64,000 nt of DNA. Source: Nematopogon swammerdamellus (Eukaryota > Arthropoda > Insecta > Lepidoptera > Adelidae). Below are positions 51,150-61,087 of the stretch, piece after piece (positions within the stretch are counted from its first letter, which is position 1; every line of letters begins with the position of its first letter). The notes beneath the pieces were generated by a model, which was not told the origin of the DNA, made no database searches, and was given only the letters and a program-made list of their open reading frames with translations. The stretch is from the NCBI GenBank assembly GCA_946902875.1, contig OX336343.1:23731596-23795595 (forward strand). Reading direction: 5' to 3'. The position numbers were made by a program, and so were the translations under genes.

Positions 51150-51528
51150 TGTCGATTCTTCAGCTCAGTGGTGCGGTCGGTCGACTGTTGTTAAAAAACC
51201 CAGAGCGTGGTCAGTAGTTACTGGGATGGGTGACCGCTCGACCATTAGAGGCTGACCGTCGGATTCCATCTTAACCTGTAGGTAGGTCCCTTCTCTTCTT
51301 ACCGCACGAGGTGGTAGGGTTTAAACCGCCCGGGTAGATACCACCGCACTGAATGAAACGTCGGTCGAAACGGCTATGTAAAAAGGTCCTGTTTTCCGTC
51401 CAGTTCAGTGTAACCGACATGAAATGAAGGGAAGCACTGACGTGGCACCTAATTCACCTGGTGTCATGGTTTGACATCACGGATGTTGTAGGTGATGTAG
51501 CCAACCGTGTCAGATTCCATAAAAAATA
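51150..51528 (+). mobile_element. SINE-A copy with degraded head
   Basis: 'cttcagctcagtggtgcggt' and 'actgggatgggtgaccgctc' remain of the head; body and A tail intact. Confidence 0.85.
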
Positions 51529-51757
51529 AAAAGTCCCCTATAAAATAATGTAATATTGTTTTTACACAAAATTGTCTGTAGTTTGCATTGCACCACAGGT
51601 TTAAAGTTTACACTGTTGGAACGCATAAAGTTATATTACACCAAAAATCAAGGAACTTCTGCAAGGAGTGCAGCTCCGCGCCGACGCAGTAGTGTTGTAC
51701 AATGTTATCTCACGTCCCTCCAACTTTGAACTCGATATACTTGTTCGTAAAAAGTTG

Positions 51758-52256
51758 CCGTACGCAAAGAGGTATTATGTAGTAGCGTACTAGAGCTATC
51801 GCTCCGAAGAAATATACAGAGAAGCGGTGTCCCAGCGTCTGAGGTATGGGGCAAGGTAGCGGGGAGGCGGAGCGCAGAGCCGAGCGGTAGAGGGGAGCGC
51901 GCGCGGGGCGGGAAGCGTGTGGGAGACGGGCTGGCGGCCGGTGAGTGGGGTTCACGTGGGGCGAGAAGCGTGCGGGAGAGAGGCAAGGGGTAAGAAGTAA
52001 GCCAGAGAGGTAGGGAGAACGATCGCACTCGTGCGTCGGGGTCGGTGTACATATTGTCCTTTCAGTCTAACACACCCGTGGGCCTTATTGCTGGCGTTTG
52101 CGCGCGGCGCGAGGCGCGATCGCAGCAGGCAGGCGACGACTGCGCGCTGCGGCCTCTCGCGCTCGACTAAGAGACTTGAGGACCGTGAACCGCAACTCCT
52201 TGGAAGATGCTAGTTGGCCGAGTGAGTTCTCTAGTACGCTAGTACATAATACCTCT
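51758..52256. mobile_element. GC-rich segment between ~38-bp inverted repeats
   Basis: 'gtacgcaaagaggtattatg' plus 'tagtagcgtactagag' at 51758-51794 is mirrored at 52212-52256 ('ctctagtacgctagtacata', 'atacctctttggccgtac'). The interior is CpG-rich (51830-52030 and 52080-52190). Either a TIR element or a promoter block bracketed by a conserved motif. The frames in it are Pro/Ser/Arg low-complexity and not called. Confidence 0.5.
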
Positions 52257-52431
52257 TTGGCCGTACGCTGTTTGTATAAAATGTTGCGCGCCTCTGCGGC
52301 AAACTTACATGTCGCTTCCTGTGTGCCGCACTGACTGAACAGGGTCGTGAATTACGTGCTGACATTTTAATAATTTGAGGCTATATGTAGCTATCGCGGC
52401 GAAGTTTGCTCTTCTTTGGGGTAAGTTTTAT

Positions 52432-52775
52432 TTTATGGAAACTGACACGGTCGACTAAATCACCTGCAACATCCGTGATGTCAGCCCATAACGCCGCGCC
52501 GGGTGAACTAGGTGCCATGTCAGTGTTTCCCTTCGGCTACACTGAACTAGACGGAAACGCAATTTACATAGCCGTTTCGACCGACGTTTCATTCAGTGCG
52601 GTGGTATCAGCCCGGGCGGGTTCAATCTTACCACATAGCTAAGGCAAGAAGGGAAGGGACGAGGGAAGGGACCTACAGTTTTATATGGAATCCGATCCAC
52701 GGTCAGCCTCCGGCGCGGTCGAGCGGTCACCCATCCAAGTACTGATCGCGCCCGAGTGTGTTTATGATCATCAGT
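52432..52775 (-). mobile_element. SINE-A copy, head lost
   Basis: Left 'atggaaactgacacggtcga', right 'ccaagtactgatcgcgcccg' (5S-like block). The box A is missing. Confidence 0.8.
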
Positions 52776-52825
52776 ATGAGTAAGATCTATAGTGCAGTAG
52801 GTATATATTTGAGTATTATTATTTG

Positions 52826-53070
52826 GATGTATCGTGCGGTGCCGGTACTTAAAACAGAATAGCCCCATTGAATCTCTCCCCGTGCATGCCGTAAAAAAGG
52901 CGGCTAAGGAAAAAGGACAAGATGTCGTGCTAAAGGGCGACAGAATAGCCACTTCTCACCTTGAAACGGTCTTTCCACCGAGTCACGCAGCAGGTGGATC
53001 TTTCTTCCTTACTTGCTGCTTGATATTTAACCTTGTCCGAATACTTTATGAAAAGTGGTGGTCAGTACAG
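52826..53070 (+). repeat. Element X copy
   Basis: 'atcgtgcggtgccggtactt', 'aatagccccattgaatctct' to 'tatgaaaagtggtggtcagt'. Confidence 0.75.
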
Positions 53071-53139
53071 TGGTAGTGGGGGCAATATGGGTTCGTTCAT
53101 GTCGAAGTAGCCCGAATTTTACTCACCCCGATTTTTAGG

Positions 53140-53445
53140 TTTCTGTACTCCGTACGGAAGCCTATTACTAAGCCTACGCCTACAGCGTCTGTCCGTCTGT
53201 CCGTCCGTCCGTCCGTCCGATGGCTGTAACTTTGGAACCGTAATAGCTAGCCGGTGGAAATTTTCACAGAATATGTGTTATTTTAGCGGATATAACAAAA
53301 AATAAAAAAAATTAAAAGTGAAAAATTAAGGGGGGGGGGGGGGGGGAGGGAGGTTGGAGTCCCCAAACAAGAGACGTGTTTTTTTCAAAGTTTTTTTTTT
53401 GTTTTAAAACCTCGGTGAGCGTGCCGTCTCGCACTTGGCTGGTGC
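53140..53445 (-). repeat. Element G, inverted copy with a G16 run
   Basis: 'cgtacggaagcctattacta' to 'gtctcgcacttggctggt'. A run of 16 G at 53331-53346 lies in the middle. Confidence 0.7.
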
Positions 53446-53639
53446 TTGTATAAGTCTTCTATCCACCTAGCTGGGGGTGCCTCGTATCTTGTGTGCAGAT
53501 TAACAACGGATAACTGCGGCATTCGAACATTAAAAAAAACAAAATTTTTGAACGAAATTCAATATAAATCTAAGCAGGGCGAGTGGCACAGTAGCGGGTT
53601 AAGCGGGAAAGTTTTCGTATCTCCATAAATTGCTATTTG

Positions 53640-53935
53640 CTACACCGGCGGGTGGTCGAGTAGTCTGGGCGTCCGTGTCGCTTGGTTTCTATTCTGATAG
53701 GGCCTAAGTTCGAATCTGGTCGACGAGATCTTTTCTGATATATACCTGCACCAGCTGCTCCGCGGTTTACATGCCATGTAAAACTGTAGGTCAACCGGGT
53801 TGACTGGAGGAAATTGCCAAAGGCAATAAGCCCGCCCTTGCCACACATTAAGTTGCATTGTAATATTATTATTATTAATTGCTGTGGCGTTAGTCAGACC
53901 GAAAGGTAATAAAGTCTGAATTACGAATTTTTAAA
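53640..53935 (+). mobile_element. tRNA-derived SINE (third family)
   Basis: 'ggtggtcgagtagtctgggc' (box A-like) and 'cctaagttcgaatctggtc' (box B) lie about 60 bp apart. The body ends 'aattgccaaaggcaataagc' + 'ccgcccttgcc' and 'aggtaataaagtctgaatt', a LINE-type tail. One copy in the window. Confidence 0.65.
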
Positions 53936-54062
53936 CATTTTAGTGTGAGACCATAATGCACTATCTCGCACAGCCGAACCAAGCCGGCTTTCTTCATTAT
54001 GGCAGCGCCAGCGCGCTCTCGCACACACAATACTCGTTAAAATGATTTATAATAACACTCAC

Positions 54063-54210
54063 CAAGCGCCCCCTACCGCTGCGCCGCGCGCCGCCGCCAT
54101 TGCGTCATTGAACAGCCGCCGCCGGCCACAAGTCCCGCGTGGCTAGTAAGCCACAAGCGCTCTGCCGCAAGCCGGGGCGGCACCGCTCACCACGCGCCAC
54201 CATGGCACTT
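54063..54210 (-). promoter_or_regulatory. CpG-rich block with weak minus-strand first exon
   Basis: GC-rich segment. On the minus strand an ATG at 54100 opens 12 codons ('MAAARGAAVGGA') into 'cttg|gtgagt' at 54062. It has the right orientation to precede the terminal exon at 27469-27597, but 26 kb away and with no linking exon seen. Confidence 0.2.
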
Positions 54211-54435
54211 AGGGGTGGGCAAACTTTTTCGCCTGAAGTGCCAAATTCTATCCTAACTCATCTCGTCCATCCTCTTTGAAAATCTTCACAGAGAAGCCAT
54301 GAATGTTTTTTTATGGGAAGCACGACATATGAGTCGCGCCAGACTAACTCAGAGGTGTAGCGACGGCGCCCACGGGCATTCGGATATTGACGGGGGCTGC
54401 GAATACCTTATCGGTCGACTAGGTGCACCTTCACA
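54211..54435. other. Unassigned stretch
   Basis: Starts 'ggggtgggcaaacttttt', a phrase common at transposon edges, otherwise nothing recognised. Confidence 0.3.
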
Positions 54436-54560
54436 TTAGTAATAATGTTTTTGAGTATACTCTGTTATTAATTATATTCATTTTTAAGTTTCCGGATTAA
54501 CAGTTGGTTAAGACTTACATAAGTCGACGTTTCGCCCGCTACGTCACGGGCTTCGAAGCA
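54436..54560 (-). mobile_element. Penelope-like 3' fragment, inverted
   Basis: Complement of 14215-14330: 'agtttccggattaacagttg', 'agtcgacgtttcgcccgcta', 'cgtcacgggcttcg'. Confidence 0.5.
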
Positions 54561-54705
54561 CGGATAAAGCGTCGGTACTAGCGGTAGAACGACACTACAC
54601 TCCACGCCTAGTCAGGGAAGCCATCGAAACTGCGAGAGTTCCTGGAGCCGACGTCTGGTGTCCGTTGTACCAGCCGTCAAACTGGTGAAATCACCAGGCA
54701 CAGTA
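54560..54705 (+). pseudogene. Possible Penelope-like C-terminal coding remnant
   Basis: Plus frame 54585-54689 reads 'RHYTPRLVREAIETARVPGA' then 'DVWCPLYQPSNW' and stop. A 'VREAIEI......N...G..L...W' pattern ends the GIY-YIG part of many Penelope-like proteins. Stops upstream (near 54570) show decay. The same ~50 bp occurs inverted at 55150-55205. Confidence 0.35.
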
Positions 54706-54975
54706 ATTTCAACAAGGACGACAGTATGAATTTATCACCTTCTTGGCTACCCGTGCTGTCACAGCACACATCTTCAAGATCTTCCGCCAAGCTGCTTTTA
54801 ATATTATGTGATGTGAAATGTGCTTGTGAAATTTTGTATTTTGTTTTGGATACCATAATAAATAAATAAATAAATAAAAGCCAGCGTCTGAAGACAAAGT
54901 GAGTGTTGTGTGCAGCCGGAACATCATACGATGTACGGATCGCGATCTAACACCGCTGCCGAATATTGTGCAACC

Positions 54976-55126
54976 TATAGTGCCCGGGACGGATCTCGGC
55001 GTGTCGTCGCCGCAGCGGGCGACCCGCCACGCGAATAAACTATACAAATACGGTGCGGGTGCGAGGGAGAACACCGACGAACCGCTGCGGCGGCGACACG
55101 CCAAGATCCGCCCCGCGCATTATACC
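54976..55126. mobile_element. GC-rich MITE with ~40-bp TIRs (copy 1)
   Basis: Left 'gggacggatctcggcgtgtc' is mirrored by right 'gacacgccaagatccgcccc'. The second copy is at 59786-59941. It accounts for the frame 54899-55156, which is not a gene. Confidence 0.8.
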
Positions 55127-55354
55127 CCCAGCTACAATCTTCGAAAAAGAGCAGTTTGACGTCTGGCACAACGGACACCAGACGTCGGCTCCAGGAACTC
55201 CCGCAGTTCCTCAAGAAGCCCGCGACGACTTTATTTTGTGCATTAGATTTTACCATAGCATCCATTGTGACCGGTGGAGTGAAATGAACAGTCAGTGCAT
55301 TTATGTCGATGTTTGGTTTTGTTGGATTAGTCTGCTTAGCGATCCCGAATGCTT

Positions 55355-55690
55355 TAAGAAACCACTTCGTCCCCGCCAAGTCGAGCGAACACGGCTGTAC
55401 CATACCATCCTTTTCTCGAAGCAACTCAGGGTACTTTTAGCCCCCCCCTGTATCTGTGGATAGCGATAAAAGCCTGAAATTCAGTACCAATAGTACAAAG
55501 TCAAGATATTTTTCTACAGAAATGAAGATGTTAAAATTTAACATCTTCATAAAATCTGGGGGCACGGCAGTGCCCCCGCCAAGTCGAGCAAACACGGCAG
55601 TACCATCCTTTTCTCGAAGCAACTCAAGGTACATTTGGCCTCCCTGTATCTTTGTTGTGGATAGAGATAAACACCTGAAATTTTAGTTAC
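55355..55690. repeat. Direct repeat of ~120 bp
   Basis: 'gccaagtcgagcgaacacgg' ... 'ccttttctcgaagcaactca' occurs at 55375 and, slightly changed, at 55568. Between them is a 29-bp perfect palindrome 'atgaagatgttaaaat...' at 55522-55550. Confidence 0.75.
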
Positions 55691-55805
55691 CAAGAGTACT
55701 CACCAAACCTAGCTATACGCCCAAATTTTAAGTTTGTACCTATTATAGTTTGCGAGATATCGCCAGTCAAAGTTCCGGTTTTTAGTTACTCACTCACTCA
55801 CCGAT

Positions 55806-56135
55806 CATCAAAAATCTAAGGTACTTCCAGCAGACCTACAAACTTGAAATTTTGTATTCAGATAATGTTTATCTCACAACGAAAGGAAAAACTGAAACAT
55901 CCTTAAATTGAAGCCCCCTTTTTTTATTGGGTAAACTTACTTTTCCTCCATACAAAGTCTATGAAAATTCACCCGTCATCAAAAATCTAAGGTACTTCCA
56001 GCAGACCTACAAACTTGAAATTTTGGATTCAGATAATGTTTATCCCACAACGAAAGGGAAAACTGAAACATCCTTAAATTGAGGCCTCCTTTTTTTTTGT
56101 TGGGTAAATTTACCTTTCCATACAAAATCTATGAC
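55806..56135. repeat. Twofold ~170-bp tandem repeat
   Basis: 'catcaaaaatctaaggtact' to 'ttaaattga' plus 'ggtaaa' and 'tccatacaaa' repeated at 55806 and 55977. Confidence 0.85.
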
Positions 56136-56159
56136 AAATAATTTTGTCAGTTGCATAAG

Positions 56160-56275
56160 TACACATACACATACACACCACATGCCGTATCACGACAATC
56201 GGGGTTAGCAGAGTAATTGGTGTTGTGCTACAAGTATTCTGGTAAATTACAGCACAACACCGACCACCACGTTTA
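56160..56275 (-). repeat. Element X 3' fragment
   Basis: 'cacgacaatcggggttagca' and 'cagcacaacaccgaccacca'. Confidence 0.7.
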
Positions 56276-56456
56276 TAGCAAAGTGACTTACTGTCTTCGA
56301 GAAGGTTTATCGTCTTCTTGAACACAGCTCGGCCTTCGGCCTCGCCCTTTGGCACTTACTTTCTTCGAGAAGGTTTATCGAAAATATGTAGCTGACGTGC
56401 AAGAACTAATACCAGAAAAGAAAAAAAAAGGAAGACTACCTACAAAAAGAAATGAG

Positions 56457-57006
56457 ATCCCACCAAAAACATAAATATAAAAAGATGCCAAGTCTCGCTC
56501 GCAACCCTTCCACCGTAAAAAGTTGTAAGATCCCAAGCAGAGCCAAGTCTTTTCTTAACATTGAAGCCCGAATTCAACAATGTTGCCATAAATTTATATT
56601 TTCTACTTAATAATAATCAATATTTAGTTACTCCTCTTATATTTAACATCTTCATTTCTATATAAAAAAACACCTTGACTTGGCAAACGGACAGCTATAA
56701 GAACGAACCTAATACCAGTTTGTTGTAAACTGAAAAGGAATCTTTGCGAAGCGATCCGTTTGTGCTGTCCGATTGCCAAGTCAAGATGTTTTTTTTATAT
56801 AGAAATGAAGATATTTAATATAAGAGGAGTAACTAAATATTGATTATTATTAAGTAGAAAATATAAATTTATGGCAACATTGTTGAATTCGGGCTTCAAT
56901 GATATGAAAAGACTTGGCTCTGCTTGGGATCTTACAACTTTTTACGGTGGAAAGGTTGCGTGCGAGACTTGGCATATTTTTATATTTATGTTTTTGGTGG
57001 GATTGT
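56457..57006. repeat. 550-bp palindrome, arms ~235 bp
   Basis: 'atcccaccaaaaacataaat' at 56457 is mirrored by 'atttatgtttttggtgggat' ending at 57004. 'gaattcaacaatgttgccat' is mirrored by 'atggcaacattgttgaattc'. The loop (about 56690-56775) has short inner repeats. A diverged copy of the right arm follows at 57050-57210. Confidence 0.9.
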
Positions 57007-57049
57007 AATTACTAAATTCAAATCAAATTCAGATTCAATAACTAAACAT

Positions 57050-57210
57050 CGATTATTATTATTAATTATGAAAATATAATTTATTGCAACATTGTTGAAT
57101 TGGGGATGCATGGGATCTTACAACTTTTTACTGTTGAAAGGTTGCGTGCGAGACTTGGCATATTTTTTACAGTATATGTATATATTTTGGATGGGATAAA
57201 TTATTCACAA
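57050..57210. repeat. Diverged third copy of the palindrome arm
   Basis: 'attgcaacattgttgaattg', 'gggatcttacaactttttac' and 'gttgcgtgcgagacttggca' match 56870-56970. Confidence 0.8.
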
Positions 57211-58109
57211 TGAAATGTACAAAGTGTCCCGGAATTACTATGCTCATAACGCCTCCGCGAGTGTGACCACAATCAGTTCACAATGGCGGTTAGAATATGT
57301 AAAATAATATGTCGAGCCGGACGGGTGCAGTAAGGCAGGAACCTAACTACTAGAACGCAGCGGTTAGAGGAAGCCGAACTATTTGCACATCTGCCGGGTG
57401 GCCGGACGGGGGGATGCGGCAGGGGGAAGGGGTAGGCACGCTCGGTTTGTGCCTGTTAGGGTTGCCGACTCGTTAAAAATTTAACTCCTAAAATGAACTC
57501 TATTTTCCATGTAAATTCAGAATTGACATCCCCTAAAATCTGTATTTTTAATTAATAGTGTTATGGTTATTGAGATTTTTTTATGGTACAGTATTAAAAA
57601 AAATTAAATAAATTACCTAAACATAATACATACAAACATAAAACATATTTAACATATTATAATATAATGTGCCATCAATAATTTAAAATTCGTCCTAAAT
57701 TCAACATTTAGTCAATTCATTTCAAATTGTCAATAATTTTTTTTCCGGCAAAATATAATAAAAAAACCTGTACCCTTAATATGAAATACCTGTACTCCAA
57801 AAGCACTCCTGAATAGTATTATTTGGCCCATAAATAATTTCAATCCACATATTTAGCCCCTCCCTCAAGTTGGCAAGCCTTATGGCTGGCTATGATTTGT
57901 GGAAGAGTTCCTGTTGGCGACGCGCGTAGTTTCCGGTTCCGGCTGCAACAAGCTGCCGTGCCGGAGAAGCCGCCGAGTGGCGCGGCACTCATATTAGTTT
58001 CGCCGTCACATGTCGTTTGATAAAGCTGCGTGTCTTTCACGTTTCATCGAAATCGCAAGCACACTATGAGACAGCAATAAAGAGCAAAGGTGACTGCTGT
58101 CATTTTAAC
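57211..58109. other. Unassigned stretch with two GC-rich blocks
   Basis: GC-rich at 57320-57450 and 57900-57990. The frame 58040-57840 (minus) is unsupported. No element recognised. Confidence 0.3.
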
Positions 58110-58458
58110 ACGTTTTTAGGGTTCCGTAGCCGTCGTACGGGACCCTATTTCTACCTACCCTATTATTACTATGCCTACGCCGTCTGTCTGTCTGTCTGTC
58201 CCAGTATCTCTTGAACCGTAATAGGTAGCCCGTTGAAATTTTCACAGAATATGTGTTATTATGGCCGATATAACAGCAAAAATAAGAAAAAGTAAAAAAT
58301 TCACGGGGGTCCCCATAGAAGAAATTAAAAAGTGAATGCGCAACTTCTACCGAAAAGAGTAAGAAGCCTTTTTACTAATCCATAGATGGCGTGAGTGGCG
58401 CTGACCATGACATGGCGATACGGAACCCTCGGTGCGCGAGTTCGACTCGCACTTGTTA
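58110..58458 (-). repeat. Element G, near-complete inverted copy
   Basis: 'tttagggttccgtagccgtc' and a (gtct)n tract at the left, 'ccatagatggcgtgagtggc' and 'cggaaccctcggtgcgcgag' at the right, ending 'cgactcgcacttg'. It is the best internal reference for element G. Confidence 0.8.
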
Positions 58459-58844
58459 TTATTAATTTAATGGTTCTAAAATATAATGAATGTAAATTTT
58501 ATTGAATAATATAAATTTTAATGAAATGACGATGTGAATATGTTAATTATGTAAAGCATACCAACATAGCATTCGCACCCCCGCACATGGCTGAATGTCA
58601 ATGGGCGTCGTCCGTCCGCACCAGATGTCGCGCTTTCAATTGAAAACATTGAATCTGAATTTGATTTGAATTTTGTGCTTACAATTTTATGAATTAAGGC
58701 GAACACATTTGAGTACATTCACAACACAACAACATTGTGCTTAAGTTCGCCTCAACTCAACAGAGTTGTAACCGAATGTGCTTTAGGGTATTTGTATATA
58801 TAAGTAAGATGGATGCCTAATTATTTATGATGACTTCATAGGGT

Positions 58845-58975
58845 GGTGGAAGGATGGCGGAAGTCTGGCGGAAGCATGGCGGAAGGGTAGCATAAGTGTG
58901 GCGGAAGGGTCACGGATATGGAGCGGAAGGATGGCGAAAGGGTGATTGAAGGGTGGCGGAATGGTGGTAGCAATG
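58845..58975. repeat. Short minisatellite, 'ggatggcggaa' type
   Basis: About ten imperfect units of 10-16 bp: 'ggaaggatggcggaagtctg', 'gcggaagcatggcggaaggg' and similar. Confidence 0.8.
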
Positions 58976-59379
58976 CTCATTATTTATTTGCTATTGATTT
59001 TAATAGAATGTAAATGAATTTTAAACATGATATAAAATAAAAAAAAATGACCATAAGCAACAAGTTCATTGTGTACAAGAAAACACATCATCATCATACC
59101 GTTTCGGTTCATGCTGGACATAAGCCTCTCACAAGGTACGTCATTCCACCGCGCCGTCTTCCGCTCTTCTCGCCTATCCACTCCCGGCTACGGCTGTCCG
59201 TTTAGGTGTTCACCTGGTTTTGGGACAACACAAATCATATCAATACTAAATCTGTAAGGGATGGTCATGGAGTAAGTTACTTTGTTTTATGAGATACTGA
59301 ATTTGTAGAATCTATGTATGATACCCAAACTAAATTAGAGATTTTTAGAAATCATTTCTATGTGCATGTATGTATTTAT
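58976..59379. other. Unassigned stretch with a LINE-like fragment
   Basis: 'ctggacataagcctctcaca' with 'catcatcataccgtttc' at 59087-59145 resembles inverted RTE-type 3' sequence. Nothing else. Confidence 0.35.
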
Positions 59380-59626
59380 GTTCCTCCATAACTCTTAAAC
59401 CGATCATCCAAATTCGATGAAAGTAAGTACAAACACATTTAACTATACTCGATACAGGATAGGCTACATATAAATCAGTTCCGGTTACGCTAAGATGTGG
59501 CTCTCATACAAACCGAATTGTACATATAAGTCAATGACCGTGTGCCGAAATAAAGCTACGGTAGCGGGCTTACTTCCTTCTTTTTAAATAGAATTTAACG
59601 CGAGCGAAGCCGCGGGAAAAAGCTAG
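59380..59626 (+). mobile_element. Helitron-like element
   Basis: 'cctccataactcttaaaccg', 'cagttccggttacgctaaga', 'cgcgagcgaagccgcgggaa' and CTAG at 59623-59626. Family of 23636 and 23955. Confidence 0.7.
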
Positions 59627-59785
59627 TAACAAATAATGTATGTAATTAATTACTTTTAACCGACTACAGCGAAGCCAAAAGTAGTGTTATCTCCTCTACC
59701 TATAAGTAAGTGATTCTGATATTGTTTTTACTATTAAAATGTATTGTAATGAAATGAAATAATATTTTATGTTTATAGGTATGTG

Positions 59786-59941
59786 AGTATAATGCGCGGG
59801 ACGGATCTCGGCGTGTCGTCGCCGCAGCGGGCGACCCGCCACGCGCATACACTATACAAGTACGGTGCGGGTGCGAGGGGGAACACTGACGAACCGCTGC
59901 GGCCGCGGCGTCACACCGAGATCCGCCCCGCGCATTATACT
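59786..59941. mobile_element. GC-rich MITE with ~40-bp TIRs (copy 2)
   Basis: 'agtataatgcgcgggacgga' at 59786 is mirrored by 'ccgccccgcgcattatact' ending at 59941. 156 bp, about 65-70 % GC in AT-rich DNA. Confidence 0.9.
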
Positions 59942-59966
59942 AAGCACGTACTCTCTTTATATATAT

Positions 59967-60128
59967 TTTAATTAGAAAAAGGCAAAGCGAAAATCATTGG
60001 AAAAAAATACGCTGTAATACATGTGATTGGTTATCGCGTTGGCGGCTCAAGCCATAGACCCAGGTTCGAATTCGGGCCGGGATGTATTTTTTCCAATGAT
60101 TTTCGCTTTGCATTTTTCTAATTAAAAA
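59967..60128. mobile_element. MITE-like element with a tRNA-like core
   Basis: 43-bp inverted ends: 'taattagaaaaaggcaaagc' + 'gaaaatcattgg' at 59969-60001 and complement at 60092-60125. The core is the tRNA-like sequence below. Confidence 0.8.
60022..60084 (+). pseudogene. tRNA-like sequence inside inverted repeats
   Basis: 'gtgattggttatcgcgttgg' resembles a D-arm/box A, 'ggcggctcaagcc' an anticodon stem-loop region, and 'cccaggttcgaattcgggcc' a T-arm with box B (GGTTCGAATTC). It is about 63 bases, short for a tRNA, and the acceptor stem is not convincing. Probably a tRNA-derived core rather than a gene. Confidence 0.45.
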
Positions 60129-60744
60129 TACATGAAACGAAATGTTTTTTTAACATACATAAAGATACAAAAAAACACAATACAGACAAGCAAAATTGAA
60201 CTTGACACAAGTCTGTCTCTCACCACCATTTCTCTATGCTCACCACCGAGACCGTTATCATTTTAATGGTATAATAACATTTAATTAATTAATTCAATCA
60301 TTGCTTTTGCTTTTCAGTACGTATGTAGATACAAACAAATTTTGAGTATTCGCAGGAAGACCATTGCCCTCGGTCGCACATTTTCAAAGTCTACTATACA
60401 GGAGTTCGCGAAAGTATTTTTTTAATAATTTTGTATTTTTTTGCAATTATATTTTTAAGACATTTTGGCTAGTGACTCACTAGAGCATGAATCCTCACTA
60501 GTAGTGAGGATTCATGCTCTGGTGCGGTGATTTTAAAAATTGTGAATTAACGCTGAATCTGGACAATACAAACAAAACAACATAAAAACAACAGTGCGTT
60601 CAGTGTATCCTCACTATACACGACCATAGCCAAAAAGTTACAAACATACAACTTCCAAAGAAAATAAAAAATTATATGTTAGGCTTATGTTAGGCTTTCG
60701 GTATCGTATGCAGCTAGTACTTAAAAATAATGGGGCTATACACA
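60129..60744. other. Unassigned stretch with a perfect palindrome
   Basis: Contains the 39-bp palindrome 60482-60520 ('agagcatgaatcctcacta', g, and its complement). Otherwise nothing recognised. Confidence 0.4.
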
Positions 60745-61040
60745 GAATACGACATGCACAGAATATCTTCCCGTGCATGTCGTAAAAGGCGACCGAGGGA
60801 TAAGGACAAGATGCCGTGCTAAAGGGCGACAGGCTAACCACCTCTCAACTTGGAACAGTTCTTTCATCGAGTCACGCAGCAGATTGGTCTTCGTGCCTTA
60901 TTTGCTGCTTGATAGTTATCTTGTTCGAAACTTTACTAAACGCGATGGTCGGTGTTGTGCTGTATGTAATTTACAAGAGTACCTGCATCACAACTCCGAT
61001 TACTCTGCTTACCCCGATTGTCGGGATACAGCGTATGCGG
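60745..61040 (+). repeat. Element X copy, 3'-complete
   Basis: 'cgtgcatgtcgtaaaaggcg' to 'accccgattgtcgggataca' + 'gcgtatgcggt'. The best copy of the X 3' end. Confidence 0.8.
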
Positions 61041-61087
61041 TATGCTTTCGGGAACTCGGAGTAATTTATATGTTTAATTAACAAGTA

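Noticed and set aside
51705..52052. 115-codon Ser/Pro/Leu frame as a gene
   Set aside because: Low-complexity translation of a GC-rich block; no splice or domain evidence.
54899..55159. 86-codon frame with 'GVSSPQRATRHA' as a protein
   Set aside because: It is a translation of a GC-rich MITE that recurs at 59786-59941.
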